Shown in pieces: positions 16,570 to 24,698 of a stretch of 29,554 nucleotides of DNA. The position numbers were made by a program, and so were the translations under genes. Source of the DNA: RGIG5579 sp045590715 (GTDB taxonomy: Bacteria > Bacillota > Clostridia > Oscillospirales > SIG627). The DNA lies in contig JAZNRO010000092.1 in assembly GCA_045590715.1 (NCBI GenBank), forward strand, positions 1 through 29,554, read 5' to 3'. The notes under the pieces are model-generated. The model had not been told where the DNA came from. It saw only the letters and a program-made list of their open reading frames with translations, and ran no database searches. Every line of letters begins with the position of its first letter. Positions within the stretch are counted from its first letter, which is position 1.

Positions 16570-17367
16570 ATGAAGATCGGTTTTATTGGAACGGGAAATA
16601 TGGGCTCGGCCCTTGCTACCAGCGTTTCGAAAGCAATGAAAGACGCTCAGCTTTTCTTTTCTGACTTTGCTAAGGAAAAAGCCGTTTCCCTTGCAGAAAA
16701 ACTTTCCGGCAAGGCTACGGATAATCTTTCTATGGTAAAGGAATGTGACCTTGTCTTTTTAGGCGTAAAGCCGCAAGGCTTGCCCCAGCTTCTTTCCGAG
16801 ATCTCCGGAGAGGTGAAAAAGAGAGAGGGCAGTCTTACTCTCGTTACCATGGCGGCAGGCGTGAAAACAAAGGCCCTGCTTTCCGCTCTGGGAGAAGATA
16901 CGCCGGTGATCCGCATTATGCCCAATACCCCCGTTTTCGTAGGAGAAGGGGTGGTGGCATACTGCGCGAAAAACGTAAAGAAAGAGATAGAAGAGGCTTT
17001 CGTTTCTTCTCTTTCTGCTGCCGGTCTTGTAGAAAAGATCGAGGAAGAAAAAATTGATGCGGCCAGCGCGCTTCACGGCTGTGGTCCCGCCTTTGCCTAT
17101 CTTTTCGTAGAGGCGCTGGCAGACGGCGCGGTTTCCTGCGGTCTTTCAAGGGATGCGGCTCTCCGCTTTGCCGCCCAGACCGTAAAGGGAAGCGCGGAAA
17201 TGGTACTGAAGACCGGCACTCACCCCGGCGCATTAAAAGATGCGGTCTGCAGTCCCGGCGGTACTACCATTGAGGGCGTTCGTACCCTGGAGGAACAGGG
17301 CTTCCGCGGCGCTGTAATGGATGCGGTCATCGCCGCCTATGACAGAACCCTGGAGCTGGGAAAATAA
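16570..17367 (+). CDS. proC: Pyrroline-5-carboxylate reductase
   Basis: A 265-residue enzyme that reduces pyrroline-5-carboxylate to proline, closing the pathway begun by proB and proA. It has the N-terminal Rossmann motif GFIGTGNMGSAL (4-15), FLGVKPQ, RIMPNTPVFVGEG, and the C-terminal signature SPGGTTIEGVRTLEEQGFRGA (about 226-246) that forms the dimer and active site. Start ATG 16570 is preceded by AAGGAG; only 10 bases separate it from proA. A terminator follows directly, so the unit is DUF6472-proB-proA-proC. Confidence 0.97.
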   Translation: MKIGFIGTGNMGSALATSVSKAMKDAQLFFSDFAKEKAVSLAEKLSGKATDNLSMVKECDLVFLGVKPQGLPQLLSEISGEVKKREGSLTLVTMAAGVKTKALLSALGEDTPVIRIMPNTPVFVGEGVVAYCAKNVKKEIEEAFVSSLSAAGLVEKIEEEKIDAASALHGCGPAFAYLFVEALADGAVSCGLSRDAALRFAAQTVKGSAEMVLKTGTHPGALKDAVCSPGGTTIEGVRTLEEQGFRGAVMDAVIAAYDRTLELGK

Positions 17368-17381
17368 AAACAAAAAAAGAA

Positions 17382-17406
17382 AAAGCAACCGATCATCGGT
17401 TGCTTT
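17382..17406. terminator. Bidirectional terminator between proC and vanY-like gene
   Basis: Stem AAAGCAACCG / CGGTTGCTTT around ATCAT, with A-rich sequence to the left and a T run to the right, serving proC and the facing carboxypeptidase gene. Confidence 0.9.
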
Positions 17407-17413
17407 TTTTGTT

Positions 17414-18634
17414 TTAATATCCGCGGTAAACACTGTCGATGCCGAAATATTCTTCCAGGGTGATCCAGTTACCGCCGTTATAAAGTTCTTTTGCCAGATC
17501 TTCTCCCACGTAGCGGTAGTGCCAGGGCTCGAAAATGTAGCCGGTAATATGGCTCTTATTTTCCGGGTAGCGGAGAATATAGCCGAATTTATAGGCGTTT
17601 TCGGAGAGCCAGTCCAGGGTAGGCTTGATGGCCGGGGTCTTGGCGTCTACGGAGCTGGAGGTCACAAGGTCCATAGCAAGTCCGGTCTGGTGTTCGCTGT
17701 GACCGGGTCTTGCGGAGAAGGTCAGCGCCTGCTCCAGACCGTGATTCTTTACGTAGCCGTTAAAGATATAGTTCTGATCGTTCCAGGAGCGGTAAGCGCT
17801 CTTGATGGTAAGAGTGAATCCTGCTTCTTTTGCCCCTTCTCTCATTCTGTAATAGGCGCTTTCCGCATCCTTTTGCAGGTAAGGAGAAGTGTAGGATTTG
17901 GGAAGGGAATAACTCTTGTTGGCAATCAGTACCCCGTCTACGGTGCAAAGGCCGTTTTTGATGATAAGGGTCTTTCCGTTTGCGGTAGTAAAGGTGCCGT
18001 CTTCCATTCTGCTGTCACCGGAGGAAGCACCGCCGGATCCGGTGTTAGGTGCGTCAATGACGGTAAGCTTTAAAATCTTTTCCGTTTTCAGGCCCTTTTC
18101 ATCGGTAGCTACAAGCATGGGAGTGTAGGAACCCACTTTCGTAAGGTCATAGGAACCGGTAAGGGTAACGGTAAGAGAGGCGCCGTCGTGATCCTTTGCC
18201 GTAAAAAGCGTAAGATCGATGACACCGCCGCGATAAACGGTAAGACTTTCCGGCCCGAAAATCTGAGGCGCGGAGCGAGTGGGAGTAGAAGGGGGATTTG
18301 CTGACTGATTCTCTTTGTTGTTTTCCAAAAAGAAGGTAATCACAAGTTTTTCCTCACTTTCGATACCAAGGCGATTTTTCACCTTGTAGGAAAACGTTAC
18401 ACTTCCTTCTTTTGAAGAATCCAGCATCTTGTCGGCGTTTAATAGCTTTCCGCCCTTTACCTTTGTAATCACATCGGAAAGGGTAAGTTCTTCTCCCACC
18501 GGGTAGGAAAGAGAAGAAATTTCGGCTTTTGGCTTCTGAAAGAGGAGAACCAAAAATACCGACAGGAGAACCAGAACGGCCAAAAGGACGTATGCCCTTT
18601 TGGCGATCCTATTCTTTTTTCTCTTCTTTTTCAT
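17414..18634 (-). CDS. Membrane-anchored VanY-type D,D-carboxypeptidase with Ig-like domains
   Basis: A 406-residue protein: a short basic N-terminus, one membrane segment (about 13-32), two predicted extracellular beta-rich regions (about 35-190) and a peptidase M15B/VanY domain (about 240-395). Zinc ligands are in HSEHQTGLAMDL (His and Asp) and the last His in EPWHYRYVG, where the Glu is the catalytic base. SAYRSWNDQ is also conserved. Expected role: trimming the terminal D-Ala of cell-wall peptides outside the membrane. Ordinary clostridia carry such genes; nothing here suggests vancomycin resistance, since vanHAX are absent. Its ATG is six bases after galE's stop and no SD can be seen, so translation probably depends on coupling to galE. 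Confidence 0.9.
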   Translation of the reverse strand: MKKKRKKNRIAKRAYVLLAVLVLLSVFLVLLFQKPKAEISSLSYPVGEELTLSDVITKVKGGKLLNADKMLDSSKEGSVTFSYKVKNRLGIESEEKLVITFFLENNKENQSANPPSTPTRSAPQIFGPESLTVYRGGVIDLTLFTAKDHDGASLTVTLTGSYDLTKVGSYTPMLVATDEKGLKTEKILKLTVIDAPNTGSGGASSGDSRMEDGTFTTANGKTLIIKNGLCTVDGVLIANKSYSLPKSYTSPYLQKDAESAYYRMREGAKEAGFTLTIKSAYRSWNDQNYIFNGYVKNHGLEQALTFSARPGHSEHQTGLAMDLVTSSSVDAKTPAIKPTLDWLSENAYKFGYILRYPENKSHITGYIFEPWHYRYVGEDLAKELYNGGNWITLEEYFGIDSVYRGY

Positions 18635-18640
18635 TGTATT

Positions 18641-19636
18641 TTATTTCTTATTCATATATGCCCATCCGTGACGGCACATATCTTCAATATTGTATTTTGC
18701 TTTCCAGCCTAAAAGTTTTTCTGCTTTTTCGGTGTTGGCGTAGCAGCTGCCGATATCACCGGGACGTCTGTCTACGATCTTGTAATTTACCTTTACACCG
18801 CTTGCCTTTTCAAAAGCGTCAACCAGTTCCAGTACGCTGGTACCCTTGGAGGTGCCGAGGTTTACGGCTTCTGCGCCTTTGTTCTTTACTGCGTAGTCCA
18901 GGGCTTTTAAGTGTCCCTGCGCCAGGTCTACTACGTGGATGTAGTCGCGAACGCCGGTTCCGTCGGGGGTGTCGTAGTCGTTACCGAATACGGAAAGGCA
19001 GGGAAGGATGCCTGCGGCAACTCTTGCGATATAGGGGAAGAGGTTGTTGGGAATACCGCTGGGGTTTTCACCGATGATACCGCTTTCGTGTGCGCCGATG
19101 GGGTTAAAGTAGCGGAGAAGCACTACGCTCCATTCGGGATCGGAGTGTGCCAGGTCGGAAAGGATCTGCTCCAGCATTAGCTTTGTCCAGCCGTAGGGGT
19201 TGGTGCAGGAGGTGGGCATATCTTCTTTGAAAGGAGAAACGTTGTTCATACCGTAAACGGTAGCGGAGGAGGAGAATACGATGGTCTTACAACCGTGGTT
19301 TCTCATTACGTCGCAAAGGATGAGGGTGCCGGTGATGTTGTTGTGATAGTATTCCAGAGGAATCTCAACGGATTCACCAACCGCCTTCAGTCCTGCAAAG
19401 TGGATTACCGCGTCGATTTTGTTTTCACTAAATACCTTTTCCAGGGCCTCTTTATCGCGGATGTCAGCCTCGTAAAATGCGGGGCGCTTTCCGGTGATCT
19501 TTTCAATATCGTCCAGAACCTTGATATTAGAATTGCAAAGGTTATCTACGATAATGGGGTCGTGGCCTTCGCCGATGAGTTCAACAACAGTGTGGGAGCC
19601 GATAAAGCCGACGCCTCCGGTAACAAGAATTTTCAT
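18641..19636 (-). CDS. galE: UDP-glucose 4-epimerase
   Basis: A 331-residue short-chain dehydrogenase-type enzyme that interconverts UDP-glucose and UDP-galactose with tightly bound NAD. Motifs: TGGVGFIGSH (6-15, the NAD-binding loop), HFAGLKAVGES, VFSSSATVYG with the catalytic Ser, and NPYGWTK giving YxxxK. The C-terminal half has FNPIGAH, DYIHVVDLA and RRPGDIGSCYA, all typical of GalE. Start: ATG 19636 with GAAAGG at a good distance. It lies 15 bases after the DUF1846 gene and ahead of the vanY-like gene, in a minus-strand transcript, so it may supply sugar nucleotides for the cell envelope. Confidence 0.96.
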   Translation of the reverse strand: MKILVTGGVGFIGSHTVVELIGEGHDPIIVDNLCNSNIKVLDDIEKITGKRPAFYEADIRDKEALEKVFSENKIDAVIHFAGLKAVGESVEIPLEYYHNNITGTLILCDVMRNHGCKTIVFSSSATVYGMNNVSPFKEDMPTSCTNPYGWTKLMLEQILSDLAHSDPEWSVVLLRYFNPIGAHESGIIGENPSGIPNNLFPYIARVAAGILPCLSVFGNDYDTPDGTGVRDYIHVVDLAQGHLKALDYAVKNKGAEAVNLGTSKGTSVLELVDAFEKASGVKVNYKIVDRRPGDIGSCYANTEKAEKLLGWKAKYNIEDMCRHGWAYMNKK

Positions 19637-19651
19637 AGTGTTTTCCTTTCT

Positions 19652-21142
19652 TTACTTGTGAAATAGTTTTTTGGTTTGATATTCGGGGTCGCAGGTCAGA
19701 TTCATTCCCAGTTTTCGGAAGGTACTGGCATCTGCCTCCGATAAAATAACGGTGGAGTGGGCCTCGCATCCCTTTAAAAGGGGCAGGCACTCAATGGCTC
19801 TCTTTGCGTTCTGATCGTGAGCCGCTGCAATGGAAAGAGCGATGAGCACTTCATTGGTATGAAGTCTGGGGTTGTGGTTGCCGAGATTTTTGATCTTCAG
19901 CTCCTGGACCGGTTCGATTACCTCGCAGGAAATGAGATCTACTTCTTTTTCAATACCCGCCAGGGCCTTTAAAGCATTTAAAAGCAGAGCGGAGGAGGCG
20001 CCCAAGAGCCGGGAGGTCTTTCCTACCACTACCCGTTTATCGGGAAGCTCCAGCGCCGCCGCGGGCTGGCCGGTCTCTTCCTTCTTATCCCGGGCAAGCT
20101 GGGCAAAGGCTCTGTCCTCCGGCGCGATCTGGGCCTGGGTCATTAGAAGTTTTAACTTGGAAATGGCACCGTCTACGCTATTGCCTTTTCTTTTTTCACA
20201 TTCTGCGGCAAAGTAGCGGCGGATGATCTCGTTGCAGGAGGCCATCTTGCAAACCTCATCGTCGGTAATGCAGTAGCCTGCCATATTAACACCCATATCC
20301 GTGGGGGATTTATAAGGAGAGGCGCCGTAGATCTTTTCAAACATGGCCCGAACTACGGGGAAGATCTCTACGTCGCGGTTGTAGTTGACAGTGGTCTGGC
20401 CGTAGGCTTCCAGGTGGAAGGGATCCAGCATATTGACGTCGTTTAAGTCGGCGGTAGCCGCTTCGTAAGCAAGGTTTACCGGGTGGTTTAAGGGCAGGTT
20501 CCAGATGGGAAAGGTCTCAAATTTGGCGTAGCCAGCTTTGATGCCCTTTAAGTTATCATGGTAAAGCTGAGATAAGCAAACTGCCATTTTACCGCTGCCG
20601 GGACCGGGAGCGGTAATGACCACAAGGCTTCTTTCGGTTTCGATGTATTCGTTCTTGCCGTAGCCGTCTTTACTGATCACCTTCTGGATATCTTCCGGAT
20701 AGCCTTCAATGGAGTAGTGGCAGTATACCCGGATGCCAAGGCTTTCCAGCTTTTCTCTGAATTTCAGAGCGGAGGGCTGACCGGCAAAGCGGGTGAGAAC
20801 CACACTGCCTACGGAAAGACCGCAGCCACGGAACGCGTCGATAAGGCGAAGGGTATCCTGGTCGTAGGTAATACCAAGGTCACCCCGGACTTTGTTCTTT
20901 TCAATGTCGTAGGCATTGACAACCAAAACGATCTCTGCTTCATCCTTTAGCTGCATCAGCATACGGATCTTACTGTCGGGACAAAAACCGGGGAGAACCC
21001 GGGAAGCGTGAAAGTCGTCAAAGAGCTTTCCGCCGAATTCCAGATACAGCTTTCCACCGAATTTTCCGATGCGCTTTTTGATCTGCTCGGATTGCAAGCT
21101 TAAATATTTTTCATTGTCAAATCCGATTTTGCTCATACTCAT
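19652..21142 (-). CDS. DUF1846-family protein
   Basis: A 496-residue protein of the DUF1846 family, recognised from IGFDNEKYLSLQSEQI at the start, LYLEFGGKLFDDFHASRVLPGF (about 32-53), VITAPGPGSGKMAVCLSQLY and FPIWNLPLNHPVNLAYEAATADL. The GPGSGK segment looks like a phosphate-binding loop. The family is widespread in Firmicutes and its function is not established. Two Met codons lie at the start (residues 1 and 3); the first is preferred since AAGG lies eight bases upstream of it. It is the first gene of the DUF1846-galE-vanY unit and follows a good minus-strand promoter. Confidence 0.9.
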   Translation of the reverse strand: MSMSKIGFDNEKYLSLQSEQIKKRIGKFGGKLYLEFGGKLFDDFHASRVLPGFCPDSKIRMLMQLKDEAEIVLVVNAYDIEKNKVRGDLGITYDQDTLRLIDAFRGCGLSVGSVVLTRFAGQPSALKFREKLESLGIRVYCHYSIEGYPEDIQKVISKDGYGKNEYIETERSLVVITAPGPGSGKMAVCLSQLYHDNLKGIKAGYAKFETFPIWNLPLNHPVNLAYEAATADLNDVNMLDPFHLEAYGQTTVNYNRDVEIFPVVRAMFEKIYGASPYKSPTDMGVNMAGYCITDDEVCKMASCNEIIRRYFAAECEKRKGNSVDGAISKLKLLMTQAQIAPEDRAFAQLARDKKEETGQPAAALELPDKRVVVGKTSRLLGASSALLLNALKALAGIEKEVDLISCEVIEPVQELKIKNLGNHNPRLHTNEVLIALSIAAAHDQNAKRAIECLPLLKGCEAHSTVILSEADASTFRKLGMNLTCDPEYQTKKLFHK

Positions 21143-21180
21143 TTTTAAAACCTTATTCTTTCAACAAAAATTCATCTACT

Positions 21181-21209
21181 ATTATAATATAATTTTTTTC
21201 TCTTTTCAA
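21181..21209 (-). promoter_or_regulatory. Sigma-A promoter of the DUF1846-galE-vanY unit
   Basis: On the minus strand: TTGAAA (complement of 21204-21209), 17-base spacer, TATAAT (complement of 21181-21186), about 40 bases ahead of the DUF1846 start. Confidence 0.85.
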
Positions 21210-21352
21210 CTAGAAAAAGATAAAATATGAGAAAAAATGCAGAAAAAAGAAAGAAGAAAAAAGCTTTTTCCGTCACTGTCGTCTTTTTCCTTTAAAATCC
21301 GTGTATATTTTGTTTTTTCATTTCTTGCCCCGGGAGAAGGGAACGCCCCTAT

Positions 21353-21385
21353 TTGACAAAATCGGTATGAAAAAAGGCGTATACT
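21353..21385 (+). promoter_or_regulatory. spoIIG-type promoter with long spacer
   Basis: TTGACA (21353-21358) and TATACT (21380-21385) are separated by 21 bases. The Bacillus subtilis spoIIG promoter is known for the same feature (about 22 bases) and needs phosphorylated Spo0A to work. The -35 region read on the minus strand contains TGTCAAA, one base from the 0A-box TGTCGAA; TGTCGTC at 21277-21283 is a weaker second match. Confidence 0.65.
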
Positions 21386-21404
21386 TTTTTTCGGAGGATA
21401 CGTC

Positions 21405-22217
21405 ATGAGTGAAATCTTATATCTGGATCTTTATTTTTTGATAAATTTTTCGATGGACCTGGTTGCCCTTGCTGTTTCCGGTCTTGCTACTTCCGAGAAG
21501 ACCAATTTCAAAAGGCTTTTTCTTGCTTCTTTTTTGGGGGCTGTCATCTCTTGCGTTCTTGTGTGTTTGCACCTTGGAAAGATCATAAATTTTCTTTTCA
21601 GTATTCCGGCTCTGTTTGCCGTGCTGTACGTAGGATTTGGAAAGAGAAACGGGAAGAGAATGCTGCGCATCACCCTTTTTTATTTGGCCTCGTCGCTGTT
21701 TTTAGGGGGTGCGGTGGAAGCCATTTCTTATTATATGGGCCGAAACGGGAAACTGACCTTGGGCGTATTTTTGACCCTTTTATTTTTATCTTTCGGCGTT
21801 TTTCAGCTTTTCGGCAGGAGCCTGAATCGAAAACTGGAAACGGCAGTGGTCAGCCTTTCCATCCGTTTTTCCGGCAGGTCAGAATATTTCTTCGGCCTGG
21901 TGGATTCGGGACTCCTTCTTCGGGACCCGGAAAAAGGTCTGCCGGTCCTGATTTTAAAGGCGGAGTACGCCTCACCTCTTTTGTCCCGGGAGGAGGTTGA
22001 AAAAATGAAAAGCGGCGGGGAGGGAAGCATTCCTATCCCTATGAAGACCGCTTCGGGGGAAGGGCTGCTTTACGCCTTCCGTCCCGACGGAGTAAGCGTT
22101 GTAAAAAGCGGTAGCAAACGAAAAAAGAAAGAGGAGAGGGAAGTCTTGGTGGCACTGGATTTTTCCGGCGGCGGTTTCGGCGGTTGTCCTTGCCTTGTGC
22201 CCCTTTCCGTATTGTAG
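21405..22217 (+). CDS. spoIIGA: Sigma-E processing peptidase SpoIIGA
   Basis: A 270-residue membrane aspartic protease that cleaves pro-sigma-E in the mother cell after asymmetric division. It starts EILYLDLYFLINFSMD and has about five membrane helices in residues 5-137, then a cytoplasmic domain with GLVDSGLLLRDPEKGLPV (about 164-181), Asp167 being the catalytic residue of the DSG/DTG motif. The family usually has DTGN; here it is DSG-L, so the position after Gly is not Asn. Slightly shorter than the Bacillus protein (about 309). Start ATG 21405 has CGGAGG nine bases upstream. It is directly followed by sigE, as in Bacillus, and activity is known to need a forespore signal (SpoIIR), not encoded here. 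Confidence 0.92.
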   Translation: MSEILYLDLYFLINFSMDLVALAVSGLATSEKTNFKRLFLASFLGAVISCVLVCLHLGKIINFLFSIPALFAVLYVGFGKRNGKRMLRITLFYLASSLFLGGAVEAISYYMGRNGKLTLGVFLTLLFLSFGVFQLFGRSLNRKLETAVVSLSIRFSGRSEYFFGLVDSGLLLRDPEKGLPVLILKAEYASPLLSREEVEKMKSGGEGSIPIPMKTASGEGLLYAFRPDGVSVVKSGSKRKKKEEREVLVALDFSGGGFGGCPCLVPLSVL

Positions 22218-22227
22218 GAGGCGAAGT

Positions 22228-22962
22228 ATGAAAAACTGTTTTAGTGGCATCCCGGCGCTTTTTCGTCGGATCTTGATTCTTGTAAAAAAAGATTTTTTTG
22301 GTCAGAATGAAGTCTTTTATATCAACGGAACAGAGGAATTGCCTCCTCCCTTGGATGCAGATTCGGAACGGGAGTGCATCCGGAATATGGAAGAAGGAAT
22401 CCGGGTGGAGGAAAACCGGAATGTGCTGGTGGAACATAATCTGCGCCTTGTGGTATACATAGCGAAAAAGTTTGAAAATACCGGGGTGGGAATGGAGGAT
22501 CTTATTAGCATAGGCACCATCGGTCTGATTAAAGGGATCACCAGTTTCCGTTCGGAAAAGAATATCAAACTTGCCACCTATTCTTCCAAATGCATTGAAA
22601 ATGAAATTTTAATGTTTTTAAGAAAACTTTCCACCCGCAGGCAGGAGATCTCCATTGATGAGCCACTGAACGTAGATTGGGACGGAAACGAATTGCTTTT
22701 AGGGGATATTCTGGGAACGGACGGCCAGGAGATCAGCCGGGACCTGGAGCGGGAGGAGGATATGCGGGAGCTTCTTCGGGCGCTGATGACCCTTCCTCAA
22801 AGGGACCGGGAAATTATCGTAGCCCGTTTTGGGCTTTTGGGTCAGAAGGAACTGACCCAAAAAGAAGTGGCGGAGAAAATGGGCATTTCCCAGTCCTATA
22901 TTTCAAGATTGGAGAAGAAAATTATTTTAAGGCTGAAAAAACAGCTTCTTTCCCATTTTTAA
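22228..22962 (+). CDS. sigE: Pro-sigma-E, mother-cell sporulation sigma factor
   Basis: A 244-residue sigma-70-family factor that directs early mother-cell transcription. Residues 1 to about 27 (MKNCFSGIPALFRRILILVKK...) are the amphipathic pro-sequence; the mature protein begins near EVFYINGTEELPPPL. Region 2 includes HNLRLVVYIAKKFENTG, EDLISIGTIGLIKG and KLATYSSKCIENEILMFLR; region 3-4 include SIDEPLNVDWDGNELLLGDILGTD and the final helix-turn-helix TQKEVAEKMGISQSYISRLEKKI. The frame is open to 22195, but ATG 22228 has AGGAGG and gives the normal pro-sequence. It follows spoIIGA by 10 bases. The sigG gene often found next in clostridia and bacilli is not present here. Confidence 0.96.
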   Translation: MKNCFSGIPALFRRILILVKKDFFGQNEVFYINGTEELPPPLDADSERECIRNMEEGIRVEENRNVLVEHNLRLVVYIAKKFENTGVGMEDLISIGTIGLIKGITSFRSEKNIKLATYSSKCIENEILMFLRKLSTRRQEISIDEPLNVDWDGNELLLGDILGTDGQEISRDLEREEDMRELLRALMTLPQRDREIIVARFGLLGQKELTQKEVAEKMGISQSYISRLEKKIILRLKKQLLSHF

Positions 22963-22966
22963 AAAT

Positions 22967-22995
22967 TTGCCAAGGTAGAAAAACTGTGATATACT
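22967..22995 (+). promoter_or_regulatory. Sigma-A promoter of yqeG-like gene
   Basis: TTGCCA (22967-22972), 17-base spacer, TATACT (22990-22995), between sigE and the phosphatase gene. It gives the housekeeping genes their own transcript, apart from sigE. Confidence 0.7.
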
Positions 22996-23023
22996 GGGGA
23001 CGATAATATAAAAGGAGATGCCA

Positions 23024-23536
23024 ATGAAGACACTTTCCGATTTTTTGATCCCCGATATTATTTGCGATACCGTCCGCCAGGTTCCCTTTGCCTCTTTTGT
23101 GGAAAAGGGCGTGCGGGTCATTGCTTTCGATATTGATAATACCCTGGTTCCTTACGACGTTCCCAGTGCCGATCAAGAACTTCAGGACTTCCTTTTCTCT
23201 CTGAAGAATTTGGGTGTGAAGATCGCCTTCGTTTCCAATAATACGCCCCAGAGAGTTTCTCTTTTCAACGAGCCCTTCGGCTTTTTTACCGTACCTGATG
23301 CCCACAAGCCTTTGCGCAGTGCATTAAAGCCTGTCATCACTCATTTCGGCGTAAAGCCGAAAGAGGTACTTTTGGTGGGCGATCAGCTTTTGACCGACGT
23401 TTTAAGCGCCCGTATCTGGGGTGCTTTTGCCGCCACCGTTTTGCCTATCAAGAAGGTGGAAAGTCGCTTTTTCCGTTTCAAGAGAAAACTGGAAAAACCC
23501 TTTGTGAAAAAGTATTATAAAAGGCAGGGGAAATAA
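23024..23536 (+). CDS. YqeG-family HAD phosphatase
   Basis: A 170-residue HAD superfamily, subfamily IIIA protein. The nucleophile motif is AFDIDNTLVPY (34-44; Asp36 nucleophile, Asp38 acid/base), motif II is VSNNT, then a conserved Lys (about 97) and GDQLLTD (about 117-123) for metal binding. The length and motifs match YqeG, related to mitochondrial/cyanobacterial phosphatidylglycerol-phosphate phosphatases; this substrate is inferred, not shown. An ATG at 23018 abuts AAAGGAG and is too close; ATG 23024 has a proper six-base gap and is chosen. The next gene starts three bases after its stop. Confidence 0.9.
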   Translation: MKTLSDFLIPDIICDTVRQVPFASFVEKGVRVIAFDIDNTLVPYDVPSADQELQDFLFSLKNLGVKIAFVSNNTPQRVSLFNEPFGFFTVPDAHKPLRSALKPVITHFGVKPKEVLLVGDQLLTDVLSARIWGAFAATVLPIKKVESRFFRFKRKLEKPFVKKYYKRQGK

Positions 23537-23539
23537 AAG

Positions 23540-24607
23540 ATGAACGTGCTTGACCGCTTTCGCGAAACCCTTTATTCGGGAGAGGGCGCGCTGATCTTTT
23601 CCCGGGTTTCCAGAGCCTATCTTACCACTTTCTTTTCTTCCGACGGGGTTCTGTTTGTAACCAAAGAAAAAGCGCTTTTGTTTTTGGATTCCCGCTATTT
23701 TGAGATGGCGATCCTTTCTCAAGAAAGAGGGGAGATGCCGAAGGATCTTACCATTTGCCCCACGCCTTACGGCCCGGCCCTTTGTGAGATCTTGAAAGAA
23801 GAGGCTGTTCATACCCTTCTTTTTGAAGACAGGGAAACGACCTGTTTTTCTTTGGCGGAACTAAAAAAGAAATTTTCTGCTACCGAATTTTCTCCCCTGG
23901 GTGATCGCATTGAGAAAATGAGAGTGGTAAAAAGCAAAAAAGAGATCGAGTTGATCCGTGCTTCCCAAAGTCTTGCGGAAGAAGCTTTTTCTTATATCCT
24001 TACCCGCATCGCACCCGGCCGATGGGAAAGGGAGATTGCCGCAGAACTGGAATTTTATTTGAAGAAAAACGGAGCGTCCGGCCCTTCCTTTGAAACCATT
24101 TGCGTTTCCGGACCTCGCAGTTCTTTGCCCCACGGTACGCCGGAAGGAAAAGTTGAGAACAATGCTTTTCTGACCCTGGATTTCGGCGCTTACCTTTCCG
24201 GCTACGCTTCCGATATGACCCGTACGGTCTGCGTAGGAAAGGCAGACGAAGAAATGAAGCGGGTGTATGAAACGGTCTTTTTCGCGCAAGAAGCAGGCCT
24301 TTCTGCAGTGAAGGCGGGAGTACTTGGAAAAGACGTGGACCTTGCCGCAAGGGACGTAATTGAGAAGGCCGGCTTTGGTCAGTATTTCGGCCACAGCACC
24401 GGTCACGGCATCGGACTTTGCGTGCACGAAGCCCCATCCTTTTCGCCCCGCAGCGAAGAGATCATTCCCCAGGGCGCGGTGCTTTCCGTAGAACCGGGCA
24501 TCTATCTGCCGGGAAAATTCGGCGTCCGTATTGAGGATCTGGTAGTAGTAAGAGAAGGCGGATGCGAGAATCTAAACCGAAGCCCGAAAGAACTTATTGA
24601 ATTATAA
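23540..24607 (+). CDS. M24-family metallopeptidase (Xaa-Pro aminopeptidase type)
   Basis: A 355-residue aminopeptidase with the pita-bread fold: an N-terminal creatinase-like domain (about 1-125) and a catalytic domain with two metal ions. Metal ligands are visible: Asp in TLDFGAYLSGYASD (about 214 and 225), His in GHSTGHGIGLCVHEAP (about 288), Glu in SVEPGIYL (about 317) and Glu in RIEDLVVV (about 331). It is expected to release N-terminal residues preceding proline in cytosolic peptides. The same order, Xaa-Pro peptidase before efp, is common in Firmicutes. Start ATG 23540 lies three bases after the yqeG-like stop, with AGGGGA upstream. efp has its own promoter. Confidence 0.93.
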   Translation: MNVLDRFRETLYSGEGALIFSRVSRAYLTTFFSSDGVLFVTKEKALLFLDSRYFEMAILSQERGEMPKDLTICPTPYGPALCEILKEEAVHTLLFEDRETTCFSLAELKKKFSATEFSPLGDRIEKMRVVKSKKEIELIRASQSLAEEAFSYILTRIAPGRWEREIAAELEFYLKKNGASGPSFETICVSGPRSSLPHGTPEGKVENNAFLTLDFGAYLSGYASDMTRTVCVGKADEEMKRVYETVFFAQEAGLSAVKAGVLGKDVDLAARDVIEKAGFGQYFGHSTGHGIGLCVHEAPSFSPRSEEIIPQGAVLSVEPGIYLPGKFGVRIEDLVVVREGGCENLNRSPKELIEL

Positions 24608-24616
24608 TGGGATTTT

Positions 24617-24658
24617 TTGCAAATACATCTTGCAAAAGGTGGAAAAAAGTTGTATAAT
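24617..24658 (+). promoter_or_regulatory. efp promoter with repeated TTGCAAA
   Basis: TTGCAA (24630-24635), 17-base spacer, TATAAT (24653-24658). The heptamer TTGCAAA occurs at 24617-24623 and again at 24630-24636, thirteen bases apart; the second copy is the -35 box. Confidence 0.85.
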
Positions 24659-24698
24659 CTTCTCATAGAATGATTATTTTTTTATTTTGGAGGATACT

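Noticed and set aside
17321..18073. 250-codon plus-strand frame opposite the vanY-like gene
   Set aside because: Begins within proC, crosses the terminator and runs antisense to a clear M15-type peptidase.
17414..18634. Vancomycin-resistance gene
   Set aside because: The M15B domain alone is a normal wall enzyme; no vanH, ligase, vanX or two-component genes lie nearby.
22964..22979. AT palindrome after sigE as a terminator
   Set aside because: The repeat is only A/T and has no GC stem, and it merges with the next promoter's -35 region.
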